Assembly: GCA_019634595.1 (NCBI GenBank)
Contig: JAHCBC010000001.1
Span: 186,001 to 250,000 of the forward strand
Length of the DNA: 64,000 nucleotides
Source of the DNA: Akkermansiaceae bacterium
Lineage (GTDB): Bacteria > Verrucomicrobiota > Verrucomicrobiia > Verrucomicrobiales > Akkermansiaceae
Direction: 5' to 3'
The position numbers were made by a program, and so were the translations under genes. How positions within the stretch are numbered: the stretch's first letter is position 1; every line of letters starts with the position of its first letter. Positions 17,429 through 26,498 of this stretch are shown here, piece after piece. The notes below the pieces were generated by a model. The model had not been told where the DNA came from. It was given only the letters and a program-made list of their open reading frames with translations, and made no database searches.

Positions 17429-18670
17429 ATGCACTCCACCACTCCTTTCACCGTCAACGGCCGCACCTACCAACCACCGGCGGCCCCCATCGTGGTCATC
17501 TGCCTGGACGGCTGCGCGAACGAATACCTGGACGCCGCCCTCCTCCGCGGACGGATGCCGAACCTTTCCCGCATGATCCTCTCCGGCTGGCGGGGGCTAG
17601 CCCGCGCGGCGATGCCGACCTTCACGAACGTGAACAACACCAGCATCGTCACCGGCAGGCCTCCGTCCGTCCACGGCATCGGCGGGAATTTTTTCTACGA
17701 TACCCATAGTGGTGAGGAGGTGATGATGAACTCTTCCCGCTTCGTCCGGGTGGAGACGCTCTTTCCCGCCGCCGCGAAGACTGGGCGGAAGGTCGCGGTG
17801 GTCACGGCGAAGGAAAAGCTGCGCGACATCTTCGCCGCCGGCCTCATCACGGAGGGCGGCATCGCCTTCTCCTCGGAAAAGGCGGCGGACGCGGTGGAGG
17901 AAACGCACGGCATCGGGAATGTGACGGACATCGTCGGGCCAAAGCCGGAGATCTACAGCGGTGACGCCAGCGTCTATGTTTTCAAGGCGGGCGTGGCCCT
18001 GCTGGAGCGCGGGATGGCGGACTTCCTCTACCTCTCCACGACGGACTTCATGCAGCACAAATACGCTCCGGAGGCAGAGGAGATCCTGGACTTCCACGCG
18101 CAGATCGATGCGGAGCTGGGCCGTCTGCTGGAGCTGGGCGCGGTCATCGGCTTCACCGCGGACCACGGCATGAACGCGAAGCAGAAGGCGGACGGCACGC
18201 CGAACGTGATCTATCTGGAGACCGAGCTGGTGGAGGAATTCGGCGATGGCTTCCGGGTCATCCTGCCGATCACCGATCCGTACGTGGTCCACCATGGCGC
18301 GCTGGGTTCCTTCGCGCAGGTGCATGTGCCGGAGCATCTTTCCATCGCGGAGGTCCAGTCGTGGATCCGGGCGAAGCAGGGCGTGACGGAGTGCCACGAC
18401 CGTGAGACCGCCGCCCGCCTGATGGAACTGCCATCCGACAGGATGGGTGATCTGGTGGTCGCCTCCGGACGGGATGTGGTGCTGGGCCGGACGCCGGAGC
18501 ACCATGATCTCAGCGCGCTGGAAGGCGGGCTGCGCAGCCACGGCGGGCGCTATGAGGAAATGGTGCCGCTGATCTTCAGCCGCCCGCTTTCCCCGGAGCA
18601 CGCCGCGCTGGCCGCAGGGGACCCGAGGAACTTCGACATCTTCGACTTCACCATCAACGGCACCCGCTGA
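17429..18670 (+). CDS. phnA: Phosphonoacetate hydrolase
   Basis: 413 aa from ATG 17429; an ATG at 17402 is possible but overlaps the PhoD gene. It is an alkaline-phosphatase-superfamily enzyme with the phosphonoacetate hydrolase pattern: first metal Asp in VVICLDGCANEYLDAALL, nucleophile Thr in AMPTFTNVNNTSIVTG, second-site ligands in LSTTDFMQHKYAPE and FTADHGMNAK, and a late His in LRSHGGRYEEM. It hydrolyses the C-P bond of phosphonoacetate to acetate and phosphate with two zinc ions, in the cytoplasm. It lies in a same-strand run with an MFS permease, an alcohol dehydrogenase and phnY, which supports the assignment. Confidence 0.92.
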   Translation: MHSTTPFTVNGRTYQPPAAPIVVICLDGCANEYLDAALLRGRMPNLSRMILSGWRGLARAAMPTFTNVNNTSIVTGRPPSVHGIGGNFFYDTHSGEEVMMNSSRFVRVETLFPAAAKTGRKVAVVTAKEKLRDIFAAGLITEGGIAFSSEKAADAVEETHGIGNVTDIVGPKPEIYSGDASVYVFKAGVALLERGMADFLYLSTTDFMQHKYAPEAEEILDFHAQIDAELGRLLELGAVIGFTADHGMNAKQKADGTPNVIYLETELVEEFGDGFRVILPITDPYVVHHGALGSFAQVHVPEHLSIAEVQSWIRAKQGVTECHDRETAARLMELPSDRMGDLVVASGRDVVLGRTPEHHDLSALEGGLRSHGGRYEEMVPLIFSRPLSPEHAALAAGDPRNFDIFDFTINGTR

Positions 18671-18673
18671 TCC

Positions 18674-19945
18674 ATGGCCCCTGTCTCCCAGGAAGATCCC
18701 TCGTTCCGGTCCGCGCAGAGGCGCGTGCTGGGCGCGGTGATGTTCTGCTACCTGTTCTACTACACCGGCAGGCAGACCTTCGGCTTCGCCATCCCGGGCA
18801 TCCAGGCGGAGCTGGGGCTGGACAAGCACACGCTCGGCTGGGTCAGCGCGGCCATGCTGTGGGCCTACGCGCTGGGGCAGGCGATCAATGGCAACCTGGG
18901 CGACCGCTTCGGCGGACGGCGGATGATGACCCTGGGTGCGGTGCTTTCCGTCGCGCTCAACTGGATGACCAGTCTGGGCACCGGCTTCCGCTCGTTGTTG
19001 GTCGCGTGGAGCGCCAACGGCCTGGCGCAAAGCATGGGCTGGGCGCCGGGGAGCCGGCTGGTGGCGAACTGGTTCGGCAAGCACGAGCGGGGGAAAGCTT
19101 TCGGCTTCTACCTGCTGGCGGCGGGGCTTTCCTCGGTCCTGTCTTACGTCACCTCGCTGGTGATCCTGGACGTGTTGCATCTGAACTGGCGGTGGATCTT
19201 CCGGCTGCCGGTGATGCTCATGCTGCTGGGCGGGATCGTGGTCTGGCTGGTGGCGCGGGACCGTCCGTCAAAGGCGGGTTTTGTCGATTTCCATGACGAG
19301 CCGAACGACGACAAGGTGCAGCCGGAGGAGGAAACATCGTGGAGCCGCTACAAGGCCGCGCTGACGAACGGGCGGCTGCTGCTCGCCGGGCTGGCCATCG
19401 GCTTCCAGAACTCCGTGCGCTACGGGCTGCTCATCTGGGTGCCGGTGCATTTCCTGGGCGACAACTTCAGGAGCAACCCTGCGGGCAAATGGATCAGCAT
19501 CGCGCTGCCGGTGGGCATGGCGCTGGGTGCGGTGACCACCGGCTGGATCTCCGACCGGTTCTGCAACTCCCGCCGCTCCGGCATCATTATGGCCTTCATG
19601 ACGCTGGCGGCGGTGTCCGCCATGGGCATGTATCTGCTGCCGCAGGGCCACTGGCTGGGGCTGCCGGTTCTCTTTCTCTGCGGCTTTTTCGCCTACGGTC
19701 CGCAGGCCGCGTTCTGGGCGCTGGCTCCGGACCTGCTGGGCCGCGCCCGCTCCGGCACCGCCGTCGGGGTGATGAACTGCTTCGCCTACGCCATGGCGGG
19801 ACTCGCGGAGCCGTTCATCGGCTGGATGGTGGAGAAGAACCCATGGAGCGCCACGCCCGGCGTGGAGAACACCGCGCTCATCTTCCCGCTGGTGGCCGCC
19901 GCCGCCGTGCTCAGCGCCCTGCTCGCCTCCGGCATCCGCCGCTAG
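18674..19945 (+). CDS. MFS transporter, organophosphate/phosphonate type
   Basis: 423 aa with about twelve hydrophobic helices in two halves. The N-terminal part resembles the organophosphate:phosphate antiporter group (GlpT/UhpT/UhpC): FCYLFYYTGRQTFGFAIPGI near residue 20, and NGNLGDRFGGRRMMTLG as the loop 2-3 motif. It starts 3 bases after the phnA stop. Position between phnA and the dehydrogenases suggests uptake of a phosphonate such as phosphonoacetate, 2-aminoethyl- or 2-hydroxyethylphosphonate. The exact substrate is unknown. Confidence 0.85.
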   Translation: MAPVSQEDPSFRSAQRRVLGAVMFCYLFYYTGRQTFGFAIPGIQAELGLDKHTLGWVSAAMLWAYALGQAINGNLGDRFGGRRMMTLGAVLSVALNWMTSLGTGFRSLLVAWSANGLAQSMGWAPGSRLVANWFGKHERGKAFGFYLLAAGLSSVLSYVTSLVILDVLHLNWRWIFRLPVMLMLLGGIVVWLVARDRPSKAGFVDFHDEPNDDKVQPEEETSWSRYKAALTNGRLLLAGLAIGFQNSVRYGLLIWVPVHFLGDNFRSNPAGKWISIALPVGMALGAVTTGWISDRFCNSRRSGIIMAFMTLAAVSAMGMYLLPQGHWLGLPVLFLCGFFAYGPQAAFWALAPDLLGRARSGTAVGVMNCFAYAMAGLAEPFIGWMVEKNPWSATPGVENTALIFPLVAAAAVLSALLASGIRR

Positions 19946-19961
19946 ACCGACGACTTTCCCG

Positions 19962-21014
19962 ATGATGACTTCCACAGATCGAAAAACCGCCGCCGTCCAA
20001 CTGTTTCGCGGGCCTTCCCTGCCATTCGGGATGGCGGAGGTGCCGTTGCCGGAAACGTTGGCCGCAGGGGAGGTGCTGGTGCGCATCACCCTCGCCACCA
20101 TCTGCGGGTCGGACCTGCACACGGTGGACGGCCGCCGCCACGGGCCGGTGCCGTGCGTCCTGGGCCATGAGGCCGTCGGCGTGGTGCAGGCCAGCGCGAG
20201 GGGGGACATCTGTGAGGGCCAGCGCGTGACCTGGAGTCTGGCGGACAGTTGCGGCTGCTGCGCGCCGTGCACGAGCTGGAGCCTGCCGCAGAAGTGCGGA
20301 TCCCTTTTCAAATACGGCCATGCGCCGATGGACGACGGCACCGGTCTGAACGGTTGCTACGCCAGCCACATCCTCCTCCGTCCCGGCACCACCATCCTGC
20401 CCGTGCCGGATACACTTGCGGACGGACTGGTGGCCCCGGCGAACTGCGCGCTCGCCACCATTGCCAACGCGCTCGCGGAACTGCCGACGCCGTGCGATGC
20501 CGCCTTGGTCCAGGGCAGCGGCTTGCTCGGCCTATATGCCTGCGCGTGGCTGCGCCATCAGGGGGTGTCCACGGTGTATTGCGCGGACATGGAGCCGCGG
20601 CGGCTCGCACTGGTGGAGGAGTTCGGCGGCATCCCCGTGTTGGCCGGTGATGTGGAGCGGACCGTGCCGGGGAACCTCGACCTGGTGGTGGAGGTGGCCG
20701 GTTCATCCGCCGCCGTGCCGCAGGGCATCTCCGTGCTGCGCCCCGGCGGCAGGTATGTATGGGCGGGCATGGTCCATCCGGAAACCCGGCTCGACCTAAC
20801 CGGGGAGGCCATCGTGAGGAAATGCCTCACCGTGCGCGGCGTCCACAACTACCAGCCCCGCCATCTGGCGCAGGCGCTGGCTTTCCTGGAGGAGACAAAG
20901 GACGCACTGCCCTTCGGGAAACTCGTCAGCCCGCCGCTGCCCCTTTCCTCGCTCGATGAAGCCTTCGCAATGACCCGCCGCCGGGAGTGGCTGCGCGTGT
21001 CCGTGAAACCCTGA
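19962..21014 (+). CDS. Phosphonate-catabolism-associated alcohol dehydrogenase
   Basis: 350 aa zinc-dependent medium-chain dehydrogenase. The catalytic zinc site is visible as CGSDLHTVDG plus GHEAVG; a structural zinc Cys cluster is CGCCAPCTSWSLPQKC (residues about 91-106). The NAD-binding fold follows (ALVQGSGLLGLYACAWLRHQ, then DMEPRRL). It resembles the TIGR03366-type family defined by association with phosphonate genes. The reaction is not established. Placed between phnA/MFS and phnY, it could oxidise 2-hydroxyethylphosphonate to phosphonoacetaldehyde; this is inference. Confidence 0.82.
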   Translation: MMTSTDRKTAAVQLFRGPSLPFGMAEVPLPETLAAGEVLVRITLATICGSDLHTVDGRRHGPVPCVLGHEAVGVVQASARGDICEGQRVTWSLADSCGCCAPCTSWSLPQKCGSLFKYGHAPMDDGTGLNGCYASHILLRPGTTILPVPDTLADGLVAPANCALATIANALAELPTPCDAALVQGSGLLGLYACAWLRHQGVSTVYCADMEPRRLALVEEFGGIPVLAGDVERTVPGNLDLVVEVAGSSAAVPQGISVLRPGGRYVWAGMVHPETRLDLTGEAIVRKCLTVRGVHNYQPRHLAQALAFLEETKDALPFGKLVSPPLPLSSLDEAFAMTRRREWLRVSVKP

Positions 21015-21029
21015 TCCGTTTTTACCATC

Positions 21030-22448
21030 ATGTACCTCAGCCTTCCATCCTATCTCGCTGGCATCGCCGTCCACAGCACCGATGTGCAGGAGGTGACGAA
21101 CCCATGGAACGGCGATCCCGTCGGCGGGGCATCCCGCATCACCCGGGCGCAGCTCGATGGAGCCATCGCCGTCCATACCGCGCGCCACACTCCGCTGACC
21201 CGCTACGAACGCTCGGAGGTACTCAATCGCGCCCGCGCCGCGCTGGACTCGCGGCGGGAGGAGTTCGCCCGCCTCATCACCCATGAGGCCGGGCTGTGCC
21301 TGCGGGAGACGCGCTACGAGGTGGGCCGCGCCTGCGATGTGCTGGCCTTCTCCGCGATGGAGGCCCTGCGCGATGACGGGCAGACCTTTTCCTGTGACAT
21401 CTCCCCCGGCGGAAAGGCGCGGAAAATTTTCACGCTGCGGGAGCCGGTGGATCTCGTCGCCGCCATCACCCCTTTCAACCATCCGCTCAATCAGGTGGCG
21501 CACAAGATCGCTCCGGCCATCGCGGCGGGCGCACCGCTGGTCCTGAAGCCGTCGGAGAAAACCCCGCTCACCGCCACCCTGTTCGCGGGCTTGCTGTATG
21601 ACGCGGGCCTGCCCGGCTGGATGCTCAGCGTGGTGCATGGCTCGCTGGAGGAAGTGACGCGCCCGCTGATCCGTGACGAGCGGGTGGAACTGGTCAGCTT
21701 CACCGGCAGCGCGGCCATCGGCAAGGAGATCGCCGCCACGGCGGGCTACAAGAAACTCTGCCTGGAACTGGGCGGGCATTCGCCGATGATCGTCTTGGAA
21801 GACGCGGACCTCGACCTGGCGGCGAAGCTGGCCTGCGAGGGGAGTTTCCGCAACAGCGGCCAGCGTTGCACCGCAGTCCGGCGGCTGCTGGTGCAAGAGA
21901 GCGTGCTGGAGGATTTCACCCGCCGGTTCGTGAAGCTGGCGCAAACCTACGTCTGCGGAGATCCGGAGGACGAGGCGACGGTGGTGGGCACGGTCATCGA
22001 TGAAGCGGCGGCGATCTCCATCCGCAGGGCGGTGGACGATGCCGTCTCCCATGGCGCGGAAGTCCTGCTCGGCGGCGACCGGACGGGCGCGCGGATGGAG
22101 CCGACCATCCTCGGCGGGATGTCCCGTGGCTCATGGCTGGCGGGGAACGAATGCTTCGGCCCCGTCGCCCCCATCTTCTCCGTCCGGGATCTCGATGACG
22201 CGCTGGCCCTGGCGAACGCCTCGCCGTATGGCCTTTCCAGCTCCATCGTCACCTCCTCCATGGACTCCGCCATCCGTGCGGTGAAGGAACTGCAGGTGGG
22301 CACCGTCAACGTGAACGAGATCCCCGGCTATCGGCTGGAGCTTTCCCCCTTCGGTGGCGTGAAGGACAGCGGCCTCGGCATCAAGGAAGGCGTCATCGAG
22401 GCCATGAAATTCATGAGCCGGGTGAAGACGTTCTCGCTGCCGTGGTAA
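21030..22448 (+). CDS. phnY: Phosphonoacetaldehyde dehydrogenase
   Basis: 472 aa aldehyde dehydrogenase. Motifs: TPFNHPLNQVAHKIAPAI (oxyanion Asn and the His characteristic of PhnY), FTGSAAIGKEIA, LELGGHSPMIVLEDADLDLA with the general-base Glu, and the catalytic Cys in NSGQRCTAVRR, where the preceding Arg matches the phosphonate-binding Arg of PhnY enzymes. It oxidises phosphonoacetaldehyde to phosphonoacetate with NAD+, which PhnA then cleaves. It is the last gene of the cluster and is followed at once by a strong terminator. Confidence 0.9.
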   Translation: MYLSLPSYLAGIAVHSTDVQEVTNPWNGDPVGGASRITRAQLDGAIAVHTARHTPLTRYERSEVLNRARAALDSRREEFARLITHEAGLCLRETRYEVGRACDVLAFSAMEALRDDGQTFSCDISPGGKARKIFTLREPVDLVAAITPFNHPLNQVAHKIAPAIAAGAPLVLKPSEKTPLTATLFAGLLYDAGLPGWMLSVVHGSLEEVTRPLIRDERVELVSFTGSAAIGKEIAATAGYKKLCLELGGHSPMIVLEDADLDLAAKLACEGSFRNSGQRCTAVRRLLVQESVLEDFTRRFVKLAQTYVCGDPEDEATVVGTVIDEAAAISIRRAVDDAVSHGAEVLLGGDRTGARMEPTILGGMSRGSWLAGNECFGPVAPIFSVRDLDDALALANASPYGLSSSIVTSSMDSAIRAVKELQVGTVNVNEIPGYRLELSPFGGVKDSGLGIKEGVIEAMKFMSRVKTFSLPW

Positions 22449-22450
22449 GA

Positions 22451-22486
22451 AAAAAGCCGCCACCGGACGGACCGGAGGCGGCTTTC
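22451..22486. terminator. Bidirectional intrinsic terminator
   Basis: AAAGCCGCCaCCGG and CCGGaGGCGGCTTT form a 14-position stem with a short loop, with an A-run before and T-run after. It separates the convergent phnY and aminotransferase genes and can serve both. Confidence 0.88.
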
Positions 22487-22502
22487 AGGGAAGGATGCGG
22501 GA

Positions 22503-23669
22503 TCAATGCTCGCGGCAGAACTGCTCGAAGCGGGTGAGGCCCTCGTTGAGGACGTCCAGCGTCGTGCAGTAGCTGATGCGGATGCCCTCGTCATAACCGA
22601 AGGCGATGCCCGGGATGGCGGCCACCTTGTAGCGGGAGAGCAGCTTGTCGCACAGGTTCATCGACTTCAGGCCGGTGTTGCCGGTATAGACGAAGAAGTA
22701 GAACGCACCCTGAGGCTCGACGACGCGGATGTTCGGGATCGACTTCAGGCGGCTGAGGACGAACTGGCGGCGGACGTCGTATTCGCCGCGCAGGTCTTCG
22801 ATGAAGCTCTGGTCGCCCTTCAGCGCGGCCACCGCGCCGTATTGGGCGAAGGTGCAGGCGTTGGAGACGGTGTGGTTCTGGATCTTGTCGATCGCGTCCG
22901 CCAGGTGCTTCGGAGCGGCGGTGTAGCCCAGGCGCCAGCCGGTCATCGAGTAGGCCTTGGAGAAGCCGTTTACGGTGATCGTCAGGTTGTAAAGTTCGTC
23001 GCTGAGGGAGGCGATGGAGACGTGCTTCGCCTCGCCATAGACCAGCTTTTCGTAGATCTCGTCGGAAAGGATGATGATGTCCTCACCGAGAGCGATCTCA
23101 CCGATCTCGCGGAGTTCCTCCTCCGTATAGACGGCGCCGGTCGGGTTGCCGGGGGAGTTGAGGATGACCATCTTGGTGGCGGGGGTCATCGCTTCCTCGA
23201 ACTGCTCCGGGGTCATCTTCCACCCGGTCGATTCCTTGGTCTCCACCAGCACGGGGATACCACCGGCCAGCTTCACCATTTCCGGGTAGGAAACCCAGTA
23301 GGGGGTGGGGATGATGACTTCGTCACCTTCCTCGATCACGGCGAGGATGGCGTTGTAGCAGGCCATCTTCGCGCCGGAGGTCACGCAGATCTGGTTGGCC
23401 GCGTAGGTCAGGTTGTTGTCCTTGAGAAGCTTCTCGGAGAGGGCTTCACGCAGCTCCGGGATGCCACCGGCGGGGGTGTACTTGGTCTTGCCGCCTTGCA
23501 GTGCCTCGATGGCGGCTGCCTTGATGAATTCCGGGGTGTCAACGTCCGGCTCGCCACCGGCGAGGGCGTAGACTTCTTCGCCCTTGGCAATCAATGCCTT
23601 GGTCTGGGCCGTGACGGCGAGGGTGAGGGATGGCGAAACTTTCGCAATGCGGGATGAGAGGCTTTCCAT
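22503..23669 (-). CDS. Aspartate-type aminotransferase (class I)
   Basis: 388 aa from ATG 23669 (MESLSSRIAKVSPSLTLAVT); the open frame continues to 24005 but the extra residues come from a repeat element. It is a class Ib aminotransferase: AGGEPDVDTPEFI, ILNSPGNPTGAVY, DEIYEKLVYG, and PLP Lys in NGFSKAYSMTGWRLGY, ending with an Arg in RISYCT. It would transfer amino groups between aspartate (perhaps also prephenate) and 2-oxoglutarate in the cytoplasm. Its convergent placement beside phnY is probably coincidental. It is not a PhnW-type (class V) aminoethylphosphonate transaminase. Confidence 0.9.
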   Translation of the reverse strand: MESLSSRIAKVSPSLTLAVTAQTKALIAKGEEVYALAGGEPDVDTPEFIKAAAIEALQGGKTKYTPAGGIPELREALSEKLLKDNNLTYAANQICVTSGAKMACYNAILAVIEEGDEVIIPTPYWVSYPEMVKLAGGIPVLVETKESTGWKMTPEQFEEAMTPATKMVILNSPGNPTGAVYTEEELREIGEIALGEDIIILSDEIYEKLVYGEAKHVSIASLSDELYNLTITVNGFSKAYSMTGWRLGYTAAPKHLADAIDKIQNHTVSNACTFAQYGAVAALKGDQSFIEDLRGEYDVRRQFVLSRLKSIPNIRVVEPQGAFYFFVYTGNTGLKSMNLCDKLLSRYKVAAIPGIAFGYDEGIRISYCTTLDVLNEGLTRFEQFCREH

Positions 23670-24026
23670 GGAACGCGCGGTTGGGGTTGCACCCGGCCCC
23701 ATCTGCCGGGCAACAAGGGATGTGCGCAGCGTCCGGAACGGGCGGGGCGCTTTTGTGGAGTGTGGCCCGGACGGAGGCAAGAGAAATGGGAGGCAGGCTC
23801 CCGGGGCACCCCATTTTGGCGGAGGGGGCGGAAATGGTCTGCTGGGACCGCGGAATTCATTCCGCTTGGCTTCGCGGGCTGGATTCTCCGGGACGGAATG
23901 AATTCCGCGGTCCCAAGCCCCCCACTTTTTTTCCGCATCCGGCGACGATTCCTTTCCCTCCGGTCCGGGGAGTGGTATGTGCGGTAGGTGCGTGGGTCGG
24001 AACATGATGTGTGGCTCTGGCGGCGG
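23670..24026. other. 357-base divergent intergenic region with one repeat element
   Basis: Between the aminotransferase ATG and the TPR metallopeptidase ATG. Apart from the inverted-repeat element at 23843-23915 it is unstructured, GC-rich sequence in which I see no clear promoter or RNA gene. Confidence 0.6.
23843..23915. repeat. 73-bp inverted-repeat element with 22-bp arms
   Basis: Perfect arms 23843-23864 and 23894-23915 (core GACCGCGGAATTCATTCC). The 29-base loop contains GGATTCTCCGG (23881-23891), the complement of the core CCGGAGAATCC. A second copy, opposite in orientation, is at 43157-43235. Confidence 0.88.
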
Positions 24027-26492
24027 ATGATTTCCGTCACGGTCCTTTCGCTTTCATTGGTCCATGGCCAGGGAAACCCGGTGGTGGATGAGGTGGAGGG
24101 GCTGATCCTGAAAGGGGAGTATGCCGCGGCGGTGCAGAGGACTTCCGAAAACTACGGCGACCGGCAGAACCGGCTGCGGCTGGGGACGCTGGAAATGCGG
24201 GCGCTGCTGGAAATGGGCCGGAACGACGACGCCCTGATGCGGGCGCGGGGGCTGTATCGCCGGGCGGCGGGGGATCCGCAGCTTTGCTGGGAGATCGTCC
24301 GCGCGCTCAACGCGATGGGGGAGCGGGACGGCGCGCGGGAGGTGGTGCAGCGCACGCTGGAGGAGAACCCACCGGCGGATGCCGCCAGCCGCATCGCCTA
24401 CGGACGGCTCATGTTGCTGGACGGGCGCGACCCAAAGGAGGTGCTGCAGAAGTGGTTCCAGCCGGCGAAGCAGGCGGATCCGCAGAACCGGCTGCCGTAC
24501 CTGGCGATCGGGCGGCTGGCGCTGGCCAACCACGACCGGGAACTGGCGGCGGAGAATTTCCGTGAGGGGCTGAAACGCCATCCCGGGGACGCGGATCTGC
24601 TGCTCGGCATGGCAGAGGCGGGCGCGGAACTGCCGCGGGATCAGCGGGACCCGGAGAACGGCGTGGCCGGCTATGACGATCTGGCGCTGAAGGCGAACCC
24701 CGCGCTGGTCGCCGCCCTCCTGTTCAAGGGAAAGAACCTCAGCGATGGCAAGAAATTCCCGGAAGCGGAGAAGGTGCTGGAGAAAGTCTTCGCCGTGAAC
24801 CCGCAGCATGCGGAGGCGTGGGCGGCCATGGCGGGGATCGCCTTCGTGCAGGACCGCGCGGAGGAGGCCGCGCAGAGGATGCTGCGTGCGCAGGCCGACT
24901 GGTCGGAAAATCCCCGGGTGCCGGAGATCATCGGTGCCTGCCTGGCCCGGCACTACCGGTTCGAGGAAGGCATCCGGTTTCTGGAAGAGGCGCGGGCGAA
25001 AGACCCCGGCTCCACCTCCATTGCCTTCGAGCTGGGATCGAACCTGCTGCGCTTCGGCCGCATCGACGAGGGCTGGGATCTCATCGGGGAGGTCCACCGC
25101 TCGGACCCGTATCATGTGGCCGCCTTCAATCTCATCACCCTGCGCGACCGTCTGAAGGGCTTCCCCATCCTGGAGCGGGATGGCGTGCAGGTGCGGCTGT
25201 CGCCGGAGGATGCCGCCGTCTTCGGTCAGCGGGCGCTGGACCTGGCGGTGCGGGCGAAAACGACGCTGTGCGAAAAATTCGGCGTCACCCTTTCCCAGCC
25301 GGTCATGGTGGAGATGCTGCCGCGGCAGGAGGACTTCGCCATCCGCACCTTCGGCCTGCCGGGCGGGGAGGCGTTCCTGGGCGTGTGCTTCGGCCCGCTC
25401 ATCACCATGACCAGCCCGCGCGGGCGGCTGGGGCGGAATAACTGGGAGGCCATCCTGTGGCATGAGATGGCGCACACCATCACCCTGGAGGCCACCCGCC
25501 ACCGCATCCCGCGCTGGCTCACGGAGGGCATCAGCGTGCATGAGGAACGGCTGGAGAACCCCGGCTGGGGGATGTGGATGAACACGGAATACCGCGACCA
25601 CATCCTCTCCGGGGATCCCCCGAAGATCGCGGACCTGGACGCCGCCTTCGGCGGAAAGGACATCATGCACGCCTACTTCCAGAGCTCCCTGGTGGTGGAG
25701 TATCTCTACCGGGAATACGGCATGGAGAAAATGCGCGCCGTGCTGGCGGCCATCTCCACCGGCAGGACGGTGGCGGACGCCTTTGCCGAACATATGGACC
25801 CGCTGGACAAGATCGAGGCATCCTTCCTGCCCCGGCTCATCGGTCAGGCGAAGGAGTATGGCGGCAAGATGGACTGGTCGCCGCTGACGGATGACGAGTT
25901 CCGCGTCTACCGGCAGGACCCGGAGGGATGGATGGCCACGAATCCGTACCGCTACGCGGCCTGGATGTTGCTGGCGACGAAGCTCTCCGGCGATGGGAAG
26001 TGGGAGGAAGCGCGGAAACAACTGGAGATGATCATTTCCGTCGAGCCGGAGAACCATGAGGGGACCAATCCTTATGCCATGCTGGCCACGGCCTGCCGGA
26101 ACCTGGGGGATGTGGAGGGGGAGACCGCTGCCCTGCGGAAGCTGCTGGAATTGGACGCGAACGCCGCGGAGGCAGCCTCCCGTCTGGTGGAGCTGGCCGG
26201 CCCCGTGGGTCCGGAGGAACGCCTGGAACGCGCGCACTCCCTGCTGGCGATCAATCCTTTCAGCGAGGGTGCCTACCGCCTGATTTCCGCTACCTCTCCC
26301 GGCGGGCAATCCAGGAAAGCGCTCGCCTCGCTCATCGCGCTGGAACCGCTGGACGTCGGACGGCTGCACTATGACTTGGCGGCGGATCTGTTGGAAACCG
26401 ATCCGGAGGCGGCGCGCCGCCATGTTTTGAAAGCGCTGGAGGACAACCCCCGTTTCCGTAGTGCGCTGGAACTTCTCGTCTCGATTCCCTGA
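24027..26492 (+). CDS. TPR protein with gluzincin metallopeptidase domain
   Basis: 821 aa from ATG 24027 (MISVTVLSLSLVHGQG, a short signal peptide). Residues about 15-390 are TPR repeats. Around residue 485 is a zinc-peptidase site WHEMAHTITLE (HExxH) followed by WLTEGISVHEE (third-ligand Glu), as in peptidase MA-like enzymes. Residues about 640-820 return to TPR helices. It is probably an exported or envelope metallopeptidase embedded in a protein-interaction scaffold. It heads a same-strand run of MoxR/Bat-type genes, starting the next gene after only 6 bases, so it may act on or with those membrane VWA proteins. Confidence 0.85.
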   Translation: MISVTVLSLSLVHGQGNPVVDEVEGLILKGEYAAAVQRTSENYGDRQNRLRLGTLEMRALLEMGRNDDALMRARGLYRRAAGDPQLCWEIVRALNAMGERDGAREVVQRTLEENPPADAASRIAYGRLMLLDGRDPKEVLQKWFQPAKQADPQNRLPYLAIGRLALANHDRELAAENFREGLKRHPGDADLLLGMAEAGAELPRDQRDPENGVAGYDDLALKANPALVAALLFKGKNLSDGKKFPEAEKVLEKVFAVNPQHAEAWAAMAGIAFVQDRAEEAAQRMLRAQADWSENPRVPEIIGACLARHYRFEEGIRFLEEARAKDPGSTSIAFELGSNLLRFGRIDEGWDLIGEVHRSDPYHVAAFNLITLRDRLKGFPILERDGVQVRLSPEDAAVFGQRALDLAVRAKTTLCEKFGVTLSQPVMVEMLPRQEDFAIRTFGLPGGEAFLGVCFGPLITMTSPRGRLGRNNWEAILWHEMAHTITLEATRHRIPRWLTEGISVHEERLENPGWGMWMNTEYRDHILSGDPPKIADLDAAFGGKDIMHAYFQSSLVVEYLYREYGMEKMRAVLAAISTGRTVADAFAEHMDPLDKIEASFLPRLIGQAKEYGGKMDWSPLTDDEFRVYRQDPEGWMATNPYRYAAWMLLATKLSGDGKWEEARKQLEMIISVEPENHEGTNPYAMLATACRNLGDVEGETAALRKLLELDANAAEAASRLVELAGPVGPEERLERAHSLLAINPFSEGAYRLISATSPGGQSRKALASLIALEPLDVGRLHYDLAADLLETDPEAARRHVLKALEDNPRFRSALELLVSIP

Positions 26493-26498
26493 ACGGCC

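Noticed and set aside
20796..22052. 418-codon minus-strand frame
   Set aside because: Antisense to phnY, which has full catalytic motifs on the other strand.
22503..23669. Aminotransferase considered as the missing PhnW
   Set aside because: It has class I aspartate-type motifs (NPTG, GFSKAYSMTGWRLGY), is on the opposite strand and is separated by a bidirectional terminator.
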